This document shows positions 43,615-52,636 of a stretch of 64,000 bases of DNA, in pieces. The DNA comes from Heyndrickxia vini (GTDB taxonomy: Bacteria > Bacillota > Bacilli > Bacillales > Bacillaceae_C). The stretch covers positions 1,106,001 to 1,170,000 of the forward strand of contig NZ_CP065425.1 in the NCBI RefSeq assembly GCF_016772275.1. The letters are read 5' to 3'. Each line of letters begins with the position of its first letter. Position 1 is the stretch's first letter. The position numbers were made by a program, and so were the translations under genes. The notes beneath the pieces are model-generated. The model was not told the DNA's origin, made no database searches, and saw nothing but the letters and a program-made list of their open reading frames with translations.

Positions 43615-44939
43615 ATGAGTAAATTCAACTCATTGACAGCGGTGATGGAAAATAAAGTTATGCCAGTAGCCAATAAGCTCGGACAGCAACGACATCTCGC
43701 GTCGATTCGTGATGCCTTTATTAGCCTCTTGCCAATTACTTTGGCAGGTGGGCTTGTGGCAATCGTAAATTCTCCTCCTGTCACAGATAAAACAACCAAC
43801 GGATTATTACTTGCATGGAAAAGTTTCGCGGAAAATAATGGAACCGTTCTCAATTGGATATTCGCTTTTACACTAGGTGCAATGTCGTTGTATGTGTGTA
43901 TTGGAATCACTCACTTTCTATGCCGATTTTACAAAATCAATTCATTTATTCCGATTTTATTTTCAATCATGGGCTTTTTCTTACTTGTTACTCAGCCGCA
44001 AGAATTAGGTTGGGAAGCAAAAACATTAGAGTTTAGTTATATTGACGGTAAAGGTTTACTTCCGGCAATTTTAATTGCAATCGGAACAACAGAGCTATAT
44101 CGAATTATGAAACAAAAGGAATTTGGCAAAATCAAAATGCCGCCAAGTGTTCCTGCTAGTCTAAGTGATGTGTTTGCATCATTAATTCCAGGCATGGTTA
44201 TCATTGCGGCTTTTATTATTGTGTTTGCGAGTTTCAACGCTTTTAACACAACCTTGGCAAAGGCTTTATTTGATGTCTTATCTCCAACTTTTAAAGCCGC
44301 GGATAGTTTAGGTTTTGTTGTCATTATTACTATATTGACACATTTATTTTGGTTTTTGGTATTCATGATGCAGCACTTGCAGGAGTTATGGGACCGATTC
44401 GAGATGGGAATTTATCAATGAATGCCGCTGCACAAATGGCGGGAGAACAATTACCTCATATTTTTACGACATCGTTTTGGACCTATTTCACGGTTATTGG
44501 CGGTTGTGGATCAGTTATTGGCTTAGCAATCTTATTACTTTTTACTGCGAGATCGAAACAATTAAAGACTGTTGGTAAAGTTGGTATAATCCCTGCAATT
44601 TTTGGTATCTCGGAACCATTAATTTTTGGAACACCATTAATGTTGAACCCTGTGTTCTTCGTTCCTTTCATACTAACATCGACATTGAATGCAATTATTA
44701 GTTACCTTTGTATGTCAATAGGACTTATAGGAAAGACTTTTTCAATGTTATCATGGAATATGCCACCGTTTTTAGGAGCTTTCTTTTCTACATTAGATTG
44801 GAAAGCACCGGTTCTTGTTATTCTACTAATAGTATTAAATGCAATCATATACTATCCATTCGTTAAAGTTTACGATCGACAACTCTGCAAGAAGGAAATA
44901 GAAAGTATAGCCGAGACACGGTCAGAGAAAACAAGTTAA
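43615..44939 (+). pseudogene. PTS lactose/cellobiose-family IIC permease with a frameshift
   Basis: Two frames together form an intact-looking IIC of about 440 residues. The first frame ends its conserved part at ILTHLFWF; the second resumes GIHDAALAGVMGPIRDGNLS, the hallmark FGIHD motif of this family. The break is in a T run at 44353-44357, where six T would restore TGG TTT TTT GGT. The remaining coding sequence is well conserved. Without correct reading the operon would lack its sugar channel, so this may be a sequencing error, a recent mutation or slippage at the homopolymer. Confidence 0.85.
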
Positions 44940-45030
44940 AATCAAAACGATATTTAAAATGCTTCTAAGTCTTCTGTTTGTATATAACGAATGATTTATT
45001 TCAGAAGCTAACATAGAAGGGCGTTAATGT

Positions 45031-46221
45031 ATGGATAAACGTATATATATCTTGATGGTCATTTCATTTATTGTTGGGATGGTTGAGCTAATTATTGGTG
45101 GAATATTGGATTTAATTGCAACAGATTTAAAGATCGGCCTCGGTAAGGCGGGTATTTTAATAACAATCTATTCCTTCATTTTGGGCATTGTTGGACCGGT
45201 GTTAATGGTAGTAACTGCTAAAATGGAACGAAAACGATTAACGATGATTTTCTTGTTCTTATTTTTGCTAGGAAATGTTGTAACAGTTGGTAGTCCTACA
45301 TACAGTATGTTATTTGTAGGTAGGATTATATCGGCAGCCAGTGCATCTCTCCTCATTAATTTGTGTTTAGTGATGGCTGCAAGTATTGCAGATCATAAAT
45401 ATCGTAGTAGAGCTATTGGAATTGTTTCCATGGGAATTAGTGCTTCAATTGTTCTAGGATTACCTATAGGTCTTATACTAGGGAATGCCTTTGGATGGAG
45501 AGCACCTTTTGTACTCATTATACTTTTGACTGTCTTGTCAATGGTAGGTGTATATTTCTTTTTAAGTAGAGTTAAACCTAAGCCATCCATCCCTATTAGG
45601 GAGCAACTGGCAACACTAAAAAACAGAAAAATATTTTTTGGCCAAGCGACAACGTTTCTATTCTTAGGTGGACATACCGTATTGTATGCTTACTTTACCC
45701 CCTTTTTAAAAGAAGTTATGGGATTTGAAGGGGCAATGATTAGTATTGCGTATTTGATATTTGGTATCGCCGCTGTTATGGGAGGCGGACTTGGTGGAAT
45801 CATGGGTGATCGGCTAGGGACAAAACGAACGATTCTAATTGTTGCTATCGCATTTAGTTGTGCAATATTTAGTGTTAAGTTTACAATATTCTCGCCAGTA
45901 CTATTTTTTATCGTCATGATTATTTGGGGAATGTTGAGTTGGGCGATGTCCCCACCTATGCAGAGCTATCTGATAGAAATATCTCCGGAGACATCAGATA
46001 TTCAGCAAAGTTTAAATAATTCTTCTCTTCATTTCGGAATTGCTGTTGGTTCACTAATCGGTGGTGTTGTGATTGAGCATACTTCTGTTGGTTACAACGC
46101 GATCATTGGAGGAATCGTAGTGCTACTTTCTATTGGGACATCGTTGATTTCCATGTATAGCGGATTGTCCAGTAACAAGAAAAATGGGAATAAACATGAA
46201 CTAATGCGAAGAGAAGCGTGA
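45031..46221 (+). CDS. MFS transporter, AraJ/sugar-efflux type
   Basis: 396-aa twelve-helix transporter. The helix 2-3 loop is MERKRLTMIF and the second half has GDRLGTKRTILIV. Overall pattern (N-terminal ILMVISFIVGMVELIIGGIL, GFEGAMISIAYLIFGIAAVM) resembles AraJ/YdhP-like exporters of sugars or drugs. It lies 90 bases after the IIC gene and could be the last gene of the PTS operon. Confidence 0.83.
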   Translation: MDKRIYILMVISFIVGMVELIIGGILDLIATDLKIGLGKAGILITIYSFILGIVGPVLMVVTAKMERKRLTMIFLFLFLLGNVVTVGSPTYSMLFVGRIISAASASLLINLCLVMAASIADHKYRSRAIGIVSMGISASIVLGLPIGLILGNAFGWRAPFVLIILLTVLSMVGVYFFLSRVKPKPSIPIREQLATLKNRKIFFGQATTFLFLGGHTVLYAYFTPFLKEVMGFEGAMISIAYLIFGIAAVMGGGLGGIMGDRLGTKRTILIVAIAFSCAIFSVKFTIFSPVLFFIVMIIWGMLSWAMSPPMQSYLIEISPETSDIQQSLNNSSLHFGIAVGSLIGGVVIEHTSVGYNAIIGGIVVLLSIGTSLISMYSGLSSNKKNGNKHELMRREA

Positions 46222-46378
46222 TTAATTTTGAAACCGATGTTTAATTAAGGATTGCGATGAAGTCATAGGATAGTAGATGTGAGGATCAATTGATATGATC
46301 AACGAGTCCATCAATGTAGAGCGGGATGACTACGCAAATAGAATTATATGAAGTATAAGGTTCGTAAAAAATAAGGGC

Positions 46379-46432
46379 TGGGAAGTTCAAAAAGTTTGCT
46401 TTCAGTTAACTTTTGGAGTTCCCCTTTTGTCA
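46379..46432 (+). terminator. Imperfect intrinsic terminator
   Basis: GGGAAGTTCAAAAAGTT (from about 46380) pairs imperfectly with AACTTTTGGAGTTCCCC, followed by TTTTG. It probably ends the PTS/MFS transcript. No gene in 46222-46640. Confidence 0.6.
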
Positions 46433-46572
46433 ATCTTATTTAACGTTCTTAAAAACTAAATTTTTGGTTTAAGTTTACCCTTATAAGGTTTATGTTCAAC
46501 GAAAACAGTAATGTCCTTTCCGTTTTTATCTTTTCCCACCTAATTATAAAATGAATATTTTTGAATAGAATG

Positions 46573-46614
46573 TAAAAGCGACTCTACTTTACTTTATAGT
46601 GAGTCGCTTTTATA
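46573..46614 (+). terminator. Intrinsic-terminator-like hairpin before the acetyltransferase
   Basis: TAAAAGCGACTC (46573-46584) pairs with GAGTCGCTTTTA (46601-46612). It lies 30 bases before the next start codon and so may be an attenuator or a terminator for read-through. Confidence 0.65.
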
Positions 46615-46648
46615 TTTAAAATATGAGCATGGAAGTGAGGGGATGCAA

Positions 46649-47170
46649 ATGAATATCCGTGTGTTGATTGAGTCCGATGCTGTAATTTATCAGGAATTAC
46701 GATTAAAAGCATTGAAAAATAATCCTGAAGCATTTGGCTCCACTTTTGAGAGGGAAAGTAAGTTCACCAAACAAATGATTGTTGACCGAATTAAGCCAAC
46801 GGAAAATAAATTTGTGCTAGGGGCTTTTGACGAGAACATGGTATTAGTCGGAATGGTGACGTTTATGCGCGAAGCGAGTCCGAAAACAATACATAAAGCG
46901 AATATTTTCGGAATGTTTGTTGCACCTGAAGCAAGGGGTAAGAGTATTGGGAAATCACTCCTACTTGAATTAATAAAAATGGCCAAAAAGTGTAATGGAG
47001 TAGAGCAATTAAATCTAACGGTAGTTTCAGAGAATAAACCGGCGAAAAAGTTATATGAGTCTTTAGGATTTAAGGTGTATGGGGTTGAGCGAAATGCTCT
47101 TAAATTTAACGGAAAGTATTATGATGAGGATTTAATGGCATTCTACATTAATAGAATGGATACGATCTAG
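46649..47170 (+). CDS. GNAT-family N-acetyltransferase
   Basis: 173-aa acyltransferase. The acetyl-CoA pyrophosphate loop is VAPEARGKSIGKSLLL, preceded by the typical beta4 strand NIFGMFV, with NLTVVSENKPAKKLYESLGF in the C-terminal part. This general protein or small-molecule acetyltransferase subfamily has many paralogs and the substrate is unknown. ATG 46649 is six bases after GAGGGG; ATG 46643 abuts it. It is followed closely by the quinone oxidoreductase. Confidence 0.88.
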   Translation: MNIRVLIESDAVIYQELRLKALKNNPEAFGSTFERESKFTKQMIVDRIKPTENKFVLGAFDENMVLVGMVTFMREASPKTIHKANIFGMFVAPEARGKSIGKSLLLELIKMAKKCNGVEQLNLTVVSENKPAKKLYESLGFKVYGVERNALKFNGKYYDEDLMAFYINRMDTI

Positions 47171-47197
47171 ATATTACATAAACAGGAGGAGTATAGC

Positions 47198-48184
47198 ATG
47201 AAAGCTGTAATCGTAAATCAAAATGGCACCAGTCAGTTGGAGCTTATCGAGCATCCGATTCCGAAGGCGAAAGAAGGAGAGCTGCTCATCAAAGTACATA
47301 CAGCCGCAATCAATCGTACAGATATAGTTACGAGAGAAGGAAAAAGTGGTTATTTAACGAATCCTATCCTCGGAGTTGAGGTCGCGGGAACGGTTGTTGA
47401 AGCTAATGGAAGGAGTTCTTTTTCTGCAGGAGATCGGGTGATGGGACTGGTTAATGGCGGGGGTTACGCAGAATACGCAATTATGCCTATTAATCGAGCG
47501 ATGAAAATACCTGAGAATTTCACATTTGAAGAAGCTGCGGCCATCCCGGAAGTATTTTTGACGGCGTATCAAACATTATTTTGGATTGGCAAACTTCAAA
47601 AACAAGAATCAGTTTTGATTCATGCAGGTGCAAGTGGAGTGGGAACAGCGGCTATTCAACTCGCAAAAAAGTTATGTGATGCGAAAGTGATCGTTACTGC
47701 AGGCTCCAAGGAAAAACTAGATTTTTGCAAGGAGCTTGGTGCTGATGTTGTTATAAATTATAAAGAGCAGTCATTTGAAGAAGAAGTTCAAAGAGCCACT
47801 GAAGGCTTGGGTGTTGATGTTATTTTAGACTTTGTAGGTGCTTCGTATTGGCAAAAGAACTTAGAAAGCATTAAAAAAGGTGGACGCTGGGTTTTAATTG
47901 GTATTCTTGGTGGCAGTGTAATAGAAAAGGTCAATTTAATGTCGTTAATGTCGAAGTATGTACAATTAACGGGAACACTGCTAACGCCAAGAAGTGATGA
48001 ATATAAAGCACAGTTAACAAAAGAATTTGTTGAAAAGGTGACTCCATATTTTGAGCGAAAAGAAATTCGTCCTATCGTCGATACTATGTTTCCGTTGGAA
48101 AAAGCAAGAGAAGCACAACAATATATGGAAGAAAGCCGCAATACCGGTAAGATTATTCTTAAAGTGAATGAGCACCTTTCCTAA
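47198..48184 (+). CDS. NADPH:quinone oxidoreductase, zinc-free MDR family
   Basis: 328-aa medium-chain reductase. N-terminal GroES-like domain (GELLIKVHTAAINRTDIVTR) without the zinc ligands of alcohol dehydrogenases, and a Rossmann domain with HAGASGVGTAAIQLAK, the NADPH-binding motif. NYKEQSFEEEV and DFVGASYWQKNL are typical of the PIG3/QOR group. An AGGAGGAGTATAGC site precedes the ATG. Likely reduces quinones or other reactive carbonyls; in an operon with the acetyltransferase. Confidence 0.9.
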   Translation: MKAVIVNQNGTSQLELIEHPIPKAKEGELLIKVHTAAINRTDIVTREGKSGYLTNPILGVEVAGTVVEANGRSSFSAGDRVMGLVNGGGYAEYAIMPINRAMKIPENFTFEEAAAIPEVFLTAYQTLFWIGKLQKQESVLIHAGASGVGTAAIQLAKKLCDAKVIVTAGSKEKLDFCKELGADVVINYKEQSFEEEVQRATEGLGVDVILDFVGASYWQKNLESIKKGGRWVLIGILGGSVIEKVNLMSLMSKYVQLTGTLLTPRSDEYKAQLTKEFVEKVTPYFERKEIRPIVDTMFPLEKAREAQQYMEESRNTGKIILKVNEHLS

Positions 48185-48200
48185 AATGGGAGGTGCTTTG
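48169..48200 (+). terminator. Terminator-like hairpin overlapping the end of the quinone reductase gene
   Basis: GAGCACCT (48169-48176) pairs with AGGTGCTT (48191-48198), so the left arm is inside the coding region. Only a weak T run follows. Confidence 0.5.
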
Positions 48201-48362
48201 CTTCGTTTGACCGAAATATTTCGTTTTTTGACCGATATTTCAACGAAGGTAGTTGATATATGTTAAATCCCGACCGATATTCTTATATAAATAAAATTAA
48301 AGGAGGATTTTGTTAAGTAATAATCGAATCTAGTAACAAATAAATTACAGGAGAGTGAGGAT

Positions 48363-49349
48363 ATGATTGTAAAACCGATTGAAATACCGGAATTTTTACA
48401 GCAATTGGAGGCATTAGATGGACGACTTTTTAAAAAACATGAAAAAAAAGAACTGGTTGGAAAGCAATTGACCTATCGAAGAACGGGTTATTACGGAGAA
48501 AAGTCGGTTGAATTTCCCCTAAGCTGTCTACCGAATAAGGATTACCTTATCCTTCACAATATTAGACTTCACTTTCAAAACCACTACTTTCAAATTGATA
48601 CATTAATCCTTTCTCGCAATTTTTTCTTACTATTAGAAATTAAAAATTATTATGGTACACTCGTTTTTGATTCTGATTTTGATCAGTTTATACGAATTAC
48701 AGATGAAGGTAGGAAAGAGGGATTTGAAAATCCAATTATTCAAGTAGAAAGGCACAAAAATCAATTAAATCAATGGCTTGTCAAATGTTTTGGCCTCGCC
48801 ATTCCAATTGAAACACTCGTTGTCATAAGTTCTCCTCGAACAATCCTTATAAATGATTCAAATAATCCGCATGTCAAAGAAAAAGTTATCCACAGCGCAA
48901 ACCTTCCATTAAAAATACAAGAGATACAAAATAAATATAGACACCCAATAGTCGATACTAAACAACTAACAAGGATTTCCAAAAAAATACTGAAGGAACA
49001 TACACCTGCATGGAGAAACATACTGCAAATGTTTAATCTTAAAGAAAATGAGATTTTAACAGGGACCCGTTGTGACAGCTGCTTCCATATTCCCATGATT
49101 AGAAAAAATGGAAAATGGAGCTGTCCAATTTGCTATCATATTTCAAAGGACTCACACCTCTTTGCACTAAAGGATTATGCTCTTCTAATAAGAAAAACAA
49201 TAACAAATAAAGAGGCGAGGAATTTTTTACACTTATCATCGGATACAACGACCAAGAGATTACTACAATCCATGGATCTACCATATATCGGCGAGAACAA
49301 AGGAAGAAAGTATTTGCTCGATTCGCTTGTAAAACGTTTTGAAAAGTGA
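48363..49349 (+). CDS. NERD-domain protein with C-terminal zinc ribbon
   Basis: 328-aa protein. The nuclease-related domain occupies about residues 35-160, with YYGEKSVEFPL, the IDTLILS strand and the LLEIKNYYGTL catalytic-core motif (Asp79-type acid and Glu-x-Lys). A C-terminal CDSCFHIPMIRKNGKWSCPI-C zinc-finger follows, then a winged-helix-like end. NERD proteins of Bacillus are often on plasmids or near stress genes; no substrate is proved. It stands alone. Intact. Confidence 0.87.
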   Translation: MIVKPIEIPEFLQQLEALDGRLFKKHEKKELVGKQLTYRRTGYYGEKSVEFPLSCLPNKDYLILHNIRLHFQNHYFQIDTLILSRNFFLLLEIKNYYGTLVFDSDFDQFIRITDEGRKEGFENPIIQVERHKNQLNQWLVKCFGLAIPIETLVVISSPRTILINDSNNPHVKEKVIHSANLPLKIQEIQNKYRHPIVDTKQLTRISKKILKEHTPAWRNILQMFNLKENEILTGTRCDSCFHIPMIRKNGKWSCPICYHISKDSHLFALKDYALLIRKTITNKEARNFLHLSSDTTTKRLLQSMDLPYIGENKGRKYLLDSLVKRFEK

Positions 49350-49374
49350 AAAATAGACCGATATCTCCAAATGT

Positions 49375-50304
49375 TTATTCCTCTCGATGAACCTCAGATC
49401 CCATCGATTCCTCTTTTGGAAGTTTAAACGAAGCACTCGGTACCTTTCTTGGTGAGACTTTTAAATCTTCAGATGAGTAGATCGTAATACTTGCTGTTCC
49501 TCCATATACATTGGAACGTATAAGTATAGGTTGTTGATATTTGTTTGTAAACCGAAAATCCGGTCCATACCAGCTTACCGTAGCATCCCTTCCCGGTGGC
49601 ACATAAGCGACCCGTTTGCTATGGGAATAACGTTCAGTAATCGTCATTCCTGCCGAATCAACGGCATTATATAACGTGGAGGAGATTTGGCAGATGCCGC
49701 CGCCAATATCTTCAGAAAGTTCTCCTCTTACAATGACTGGTGCGCGCATATATCCTTTTTCCTTCGTTCTTTTTCCTACGGTTTTGTTAAAGGAAAAGGT
49801 TTCCCCCGGAAATATAACTTGGTTATTAATTGCTTTACTTGCCAGTACAATATTATGGGAACGCTCTTTATTACCGGAATTAAAATAAGTTGCGTATTGC
49901 CCAATTCGCTTCACACGGATTTGAGAAAGTAGCTCACTATCAACGGCGGGAAATACTTTTCGCACGGGAACTTCAATAGTTGAGGCATCTTTTGTAAAAA
50001 AATATGTATAAAATAAACGTTTAAACGCTTCATGATCAAGTGTATAGCCAACCTTTTCCGATACGATATTTCCTTGTTTATCGATGCTTGCATTAGTAGG
50101 TGGTACATAGACGGATTTTTCGAGTCGTTGAATAAATGCTTCCAATTTATCATGATCAGCTATTGGAAGATTGATTAATGGATTGGCAAAATAGGTTCGA
50201 TTGACACTAGCGACCGTGTTTCCTTCGTATGTTATTGTCAAATTATCAGGAAGATTACCTATACTTCCTATTAATAAAAAAATTGAAACTAAAAAATGCT
50301 TCAT
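49375..50304 (-). CDS. VanW-family secreted protein
   Basis: 309-aa exported protein. Short N-terminal signal (FLVSIFLLIGSIGNLP), a peptidoglycan-binding-like N-terminal part (about residues 25-130), then the VanW domain: NIVLASKAINNQVIFPGETF, GYMRAPVIVRGELSEDIGGG, then ICQISSTLYNAVDSAG, and HSKRVAYVPPGRDATV. VanW-like proteins in Bacillus (YoaR-type) are cell-wall associated with unknown catalysis. It is transcribed in the same direction as the upstream zinc-ribbon gene but a terminator separates them. Confidence 0.88.
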   Translation of the reverse strand: MKHFLVSIFLLIGSIGNLPDNLTITYEGNTVASVNRTYFANPLINLPIADHDKLEAFIQRLEKSVYVPPTNASIDKQGNIVSEKVGYTLDHEAFKRLFYTYFFTKDASTIEVPVRKVFPAVDSELLSQIRVKRIGQYATYFNSGNKERSHNIVLASKAINNQVIFPGETFSFNKTVGKRTKEKGYMRAPVIVRGELSEDIGGGICQISSTLYNAVDSAGMTITERYSHSKRVAYVPPGRDATVSWYGPDFRFTNKYQQPILIRSNVYGGTASITIYSSEDLKVSPRKVPSASFKLPKEESMGSEVHREE

Positions 50305-50373
50305 AAATCGCTATCCCTCCCAACAATAGTATGGGTAGGTTTGTCTTTTTTCATGTTAATTAATTTTTATATA

Positions 50374-50398
50374 AAAAACAGCCTTCAGAAAAGGCTGT
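50374..50398 (-). terminator. Intrinsic terminator of the zinc-ribbon gene
   Basis: On the minus strand, AACAGCCTTTTCTGAAGGCT-GTT is followed by TTTTT directly after the stop codon at 50398. Confidence 0.88.
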
Positions 50399-51795
50399 TA
50401 AGAATGAAAATCGAATGATTTTAAATCGTCAGATTCGGTTAAGAAAAAGCTTCCATTATGATAATCTTCAATTTTCCACTTCTTTTCTTTTTCATCGAAA
50501 TAAAGATCCATATAATAGGTTGTTATCGCATCGTCGCCTTTTCTTAATAGAGCATAATTATGAAGTTTTGGCTCATGCAGCGTGTATTCCGCCTCAACTT
50601 TTAGTTCATAGCGATTTTTTTCTTCATTAAAGACAGGAGTTTTTAACGTATCAGTGTTATATCTTGCTTTTGTGAAAGTAGCAACATATTTTTTCGGTCT
50701 TGATTTAATGCTCTTTGCTTCTTTTTTAACCGCTGCTTGATATTCTTTCGGTGCGTATGTCATTTTGGCTGTATTACCTGTCTGTAATGCCGCTGTGTGT
50801 TGCTTCCAATTCTCGTTTAGCATAACCATGAGTTCTTCTTGCTGATCTTGAGGAATTGCTACAAATTCCTCCATATTCATAAATTTGTCGTCTACAGGGT
50901 AATCTTCCGAAGTTGCCGAACCCCACGGGAATTCTTTTTCCAACTTAAACGTCGCTGTTCCATCTGTTGGGAGCATTCCTACTTCTTCCATATCCTTGCC
51001 TATTTTCACATCCGTTTTTTCGCCATTTACGTATAAAGTTGTATCATCATATATTGTCATGGCTTGTACTTCGGATGCCTGAATTTCTAACGTTTTATTT
51101 ATTTCTCGATGTTTTTCATCGAATAATGCAACCGTCTCTTTCTCTTCAGCATTAATGTATTTACCAGGAAGTACAGCTTTGATTTCATGGTCTCCCGGTG
51201 AGAACGGCCCGTATGTTTTAGATTTTCCCTCATTTGTATTTGTTTCTACTTCTTTATTATCTACGAAGATCTTGGCGCTGTCTTTATTCACCGTAATATT
51301 AATATAGGCAGGGATGACATCTAATGAATAGTTATGGAAAAACAGCCACTTCTTTCCGTCCTCTTTCAAATGGATGCTAGCAAACGTTTCATCATTATTC
51401 ATATAAATGGAATCGTCTGTAAAACTTTCTGCTTGTCGATCTAATTTTGTAAATAAATCATCTTTCATATCTGGATGATCTTCAAGGTAAGAAAGTAGCT
51501 CACTTGCATCCGCTTTTTTAAACTTCCAATTGTCAGTGCGAGAGTTCAACAAAGAAACAATTTTGCTTTCATTCTTCGCTTTAACAGCTTCTTTGAAAGC
51601 CGCAACCGTTTTATCAGGCGATGAAGCAGATAAGCCGATTTGATAAAGCACGATACAGAGAACGATGATTAGTAAACAGCTACCGAGCAGACCCATTCTT
51701 TTTTTTGTGAAAAAAGGTTTCTGAACCGGTGTTCCGCATTCAGGACAAAAGCTGGAACCTTTATTTAATGTGGTGCGACAGTTTTTACATTTCAT
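50398..51795 (-). CDS. YvbJ/TcaA-like zinc-ribbon membrane protein
   Basis: 465-aa protein. N-terminal cytoplasmic zinc ribbon CKNCRTTLNKGSSFCPECGT (residues 3-22), one membrane helix (about 35-52, LLGSCLLIIVLCIVLYQIGL), then a long extracellular region of several beta-domains, the last NTF2-like (YYMDLYFDEKEKKWKIEDYH). This layout matches the TcaA/YvbJ family, linked in staphylococci with glycopeptide susceptibility and cell-wall stress. TcaA's exact role in Bacillus is not established. Confidence 0.87.
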   Translation of the reverse strand: MKCKNCRTTLNKGSSFCPECGTPVQKPFFTKKRMGLLGSCLLIIVLCIVLYQIGLSASSPDKTVAAFKEAVKAKNESKIVSLLNSRTDNWKFKKADASELLSYLEDHPDMKDDLFTKLDRQAESFTDDSIYMNNDETFASIHLKEDGKKWLFFHNYSLDVIPAYINITVNKDSAKIFVDNKEVETNTNEGKSKTYGPFSPGDHEIKAVLPGKYINAEEKETVALFDEKHREINKTLEIQASEVQAMTIYDDTTLYVNGEKTDVKIGKDMEEVGMLPTDGTATFKLEKEFPWGSATSEDYPVDDKFMNMEEFVAIPQDQQEELMVMLNENWKQHTAALQTGNTAKMTYAPKEYQAAVKKEAKSIKSRPKKYVATFTKARYNTDTLKTPVFNEEKNRYELKVEAEYTLHEPKLHNYALLRKGDDAITTYYMDLYFDEKEKKWKIEDYHNGSFFLTESDDLKSFDFHS

Positions 51796-51821
51796 ATCTA
51801 AACCTCACTTTTCATAAATAA

Positions 51822-51849
51822 TCCCACCAATTAGTAACCAATGGTGGGA
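51822..51849. promoter_or_regulatory. Hairpin upstream of the YvbJ-like gene
   Basis: TCCCACCA / TGGTGGGA with a 12-base loop, lying 27 bases before the minus-strand start codon. Not followed by a convincing T run on the minus strand; could be a 5'-UTR structure. The region 51850-52090 contains no gene. Confidence 0.4.
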
Positions 51850-52106
51850 ATTTTAGGAATGATTAAATAATTATAAAATTTATGTTTCAATTTTACCATA
51901 TTTGGGTAATGTATTCATGAAACATTTGTCATAGGAAAATTTACAGAGTCGATTTATTGTAAAATTTAGTACTATTTAAATGGATAGAGTAGATGGATAT
52001 ATTTTACACTCCTATTTTCGCTTCGTATTCTACTACTTCTAATTACCACATCATTCATTTTTAAAACATATCTTTCATTTTTCCATTAATAAAGGGGGAG
52101 AGTAAT

Positions 52107-52307
52107 ATAGCGAATCACGATGATACCGTGTTATTAGAGTCGAAAACAGAAATGGAAATGAAAAGTGATCATTACCAGGAAGAAAAATGGGGTCAAAGTA
52201 AAAAGGTACACAAGAAAAGTAAAAAACAAACCCTTATTACATTTGCCCCAGAAATAATTTTTTTAACTGCTGTCATTATTTTAAGTTTATATATTTACTT
52301 TACATAA
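52107..52307 (+). CDS. Small C-terminally anchored membrane protein with a non-AUG start
   Basis: A 66-codon frame: a charged N-terminal part (about 45 residues, many Lys/Glu/His/Gln, e.g. KSDHYQEEKWGQSKKVHKKS) and a C-terminal membrane helix (IIFLTAVIILSLYIYF) that ends the protein. A perfect AAAGGGGGAG site (52091-52100) lies six bases before the ATA at 52107; the first in-frame ATG is much farther down (52161) and GTG 52128 has no site. No family recognised. It lies 330 bases before the Tad pilus operon and reads toward it. Confidence 0.55.
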   Translation: MANHDDTVLLESKTEMEMKSDHYQEEKWGQSKKVHKKSKKQTLITFAPEIIFLTAVIILSLYIYFT

Positions 52308-52636
52308 GGTAAAAGTCCTGAAAAAGTTAGAATTACGCAAAACACAGGTATGAAAAACTACCTATTTTTCTGCTTGTGTATAGGAAAAAAGTTTTGATAG
52401 TATAATATTTTTTCTTCATAGTTAATTAGTATTTTACTTGAATTGTTGGTTGTATATAGGATAAGGACCTAATGACTATCTGGACTGTAAGGATTTTACT
52501 AAATAGGTAGCGGTACTATTTTCTCATTTTTTGGAATGTGTATTTTTTCCTGAACCCATTTTAGTATAATTTTAGTATTACTAAATAAATGGAATTTATT
52601 AAGAATTTATCATAAAGAGGAAGTAGGTGGTTTTAT
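52308..52636. other. Promoter region of the Tad pilus operon
   Basis: 330 AT-rich bases with no gene. A small hairpin AGGTATGAAAAACTACCT with a short T run lies near 52346-52370 and may end the small gene before it. No operator motif is recognised. Confidence 0.4.

Noticed and set aside
48210-48290. Operator made of repeated GACCGATATT units
   Set aside because: Three or four short AT-rich matches near 48210-48290 and one at 49355 are too short and irregular to separate from chance.
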